Source: Nitratifractor sp. (GTDB taxonomy: Bacteria; Campylobacterota; Campylobacteria; Campylobacterales; Sulfurovaceae). Taken from it: a DNA stretch of 6,073 bases. Positions 5,910 to 6,073 of the stretch are shown here, piece after piece. Position numbers and translations under genes: made by a program. Position 1 is the stretch's first letter. Every line of letters begins with the position of its first letter. The notes beneath the pieces were generated by a model. It had not been told where the DNA came from. It saw only the letters and a list, made by a program, of their open reading frames with translations, and did no database searches. The stretch is from assembly GCA_024762845.1 (NCBI GenBank), contig JANTGQ010000093.1, positions 1-6,073 on the forward strand, given 5' to 3'.

Positions 5910-5968
5910 TGGGTTTGCTTTTTTAGGTGGTATTATGCAGTTTTTTAGTAGATATTCAACGTCTGACC
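5144..5968 (-). mobile_element. RAYT element bounded by 17-bp inverted repeats
   Basis: GGTCAGGCGTTGAATAT (5144-5160) and the reverse complement of 5952-5968 (GGTCAGACGTTGAATAT) match at 16 of 17 positions, making an 825-bp unit that carries only the transposase. The left repeat is part of the coding sequence, specifying the last residues (VYSTPD). The right repeat lies 43 nt upstream of the start codon. Complementary GTAG (5948-5951) and CTAC (5970-5973) flank the right repeat; GTAG is the tetranucleotide typical of REP sequences. That these repeats are the ends acted on by the enzyme is inferred. Confidence 0.6.
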
Positions 5969-5991
5969 CCTACCCAAAAAGACTTCGTAAT

Positions 5992-6073
5992 ATTAGCCAG
6001 GTGCGACGATAAGCCGGGTTCTGTCGTTGGGTAGTTATTTATCTAGGCGCATTGTTGCCAATGCGCTCGAGCG
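5992..6073 (-). ncRNA. rnpB: RNase P RNA (class A), 3' end; 5' part beyond window
   Basis: Read on the minus strand, the sequence carries the hallmark 3' region of bacterial RNase P RNA: CGACAGAACCCGGCTTATCG (6027-6008), with GCCTAGAT-like sequence just upstream (6048-6041), in the same order as E. coli rnpB. Before it is a perfect 8-bp hairpin GCGCATTG-GCAA-CAATGCGC (6066-6047) with a GNRA tetraloop, in the position of P18. The RNA is the catalytic subunit that matures tRNA 5' ends. The segment after CTTATC (6007 to about 5996) should be the 3' strand of P1, so the mature end is placed near 5992-5996 with a few bases of uncertainty. A T5 tract follows at 5980-5976 without a clear local hairpin. 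Confidence 0.93.

Noticed and set aside
1..6073. CRISPR array or tRNA gene
   Set aside because: No regularly spaced direct repeats and no cloverleaf with a T-loop GTTCRANNC pattern were seen on either strand.

Overview
The window is most likely from a Campylobacterota chromosome of the Sulfurovum or Sulfurimonas type. This is inferred from the style of the methionine synthase, the AT-rich codon use and the dense type II toxin-antitoxin content; the sequence itself does not prove a genus. Two core genes bracket an accessory patch. The left side is the 3' part of metH (cobalamin-dependent methionine synthase, + strand, open at the left edge). The right edge is the 3' end of the RNase P RNA gene rnpB (- strand, open at the right edge).

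Between them, about 3 kb of visibly AT-richer DNA carries three small toxin-antitoxin operons and one mobile gene. From left to right they are: (i) a VapBC pair on the - strand, convergent with metH, with a good extended -10 promoter and a GTG-started toxin overlapping its antitoxin by 14 nt; (ii) a ribbon-helix-helix antitoxin with a RelE-type toxin on the + strand, overlapping by 8 nt; (iii) a second, unrelated antitoxin (Phd/RelB-like) with another RelE/ParE-type toxin on the + strand, 4 nt apart; (iv) a REP-associated tyrosine transposase (RAYT, HUH/Y1 type) on the - strand directly downstream of rnpB.

Non-coding structure is informative. The 416-nt gap between vapB and the second pair holds a 164-bp segment bounded by perfect 16-bp inverted repeats, which looks like a MITE or an internally deleted insertion sequence. 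The transposase is bounded by 17-bp inverted repeats (16/17 identical), one of which is built into its last codons. The promoters of the two + strand TA operons carry inverted TTGTA/TACAA half-sites with different spacing, which are candidate operators. A hairpin just after metH resembles a widespread TTCCCA...GGGAAC intergenic repeat.

The window reads as a chromosomal insertion hotspot between housekeeping genes. The gene families are known. The less explained parts are the 164-bp element, the shared operator half-sites and the placement of the transposase element behind rnpB.
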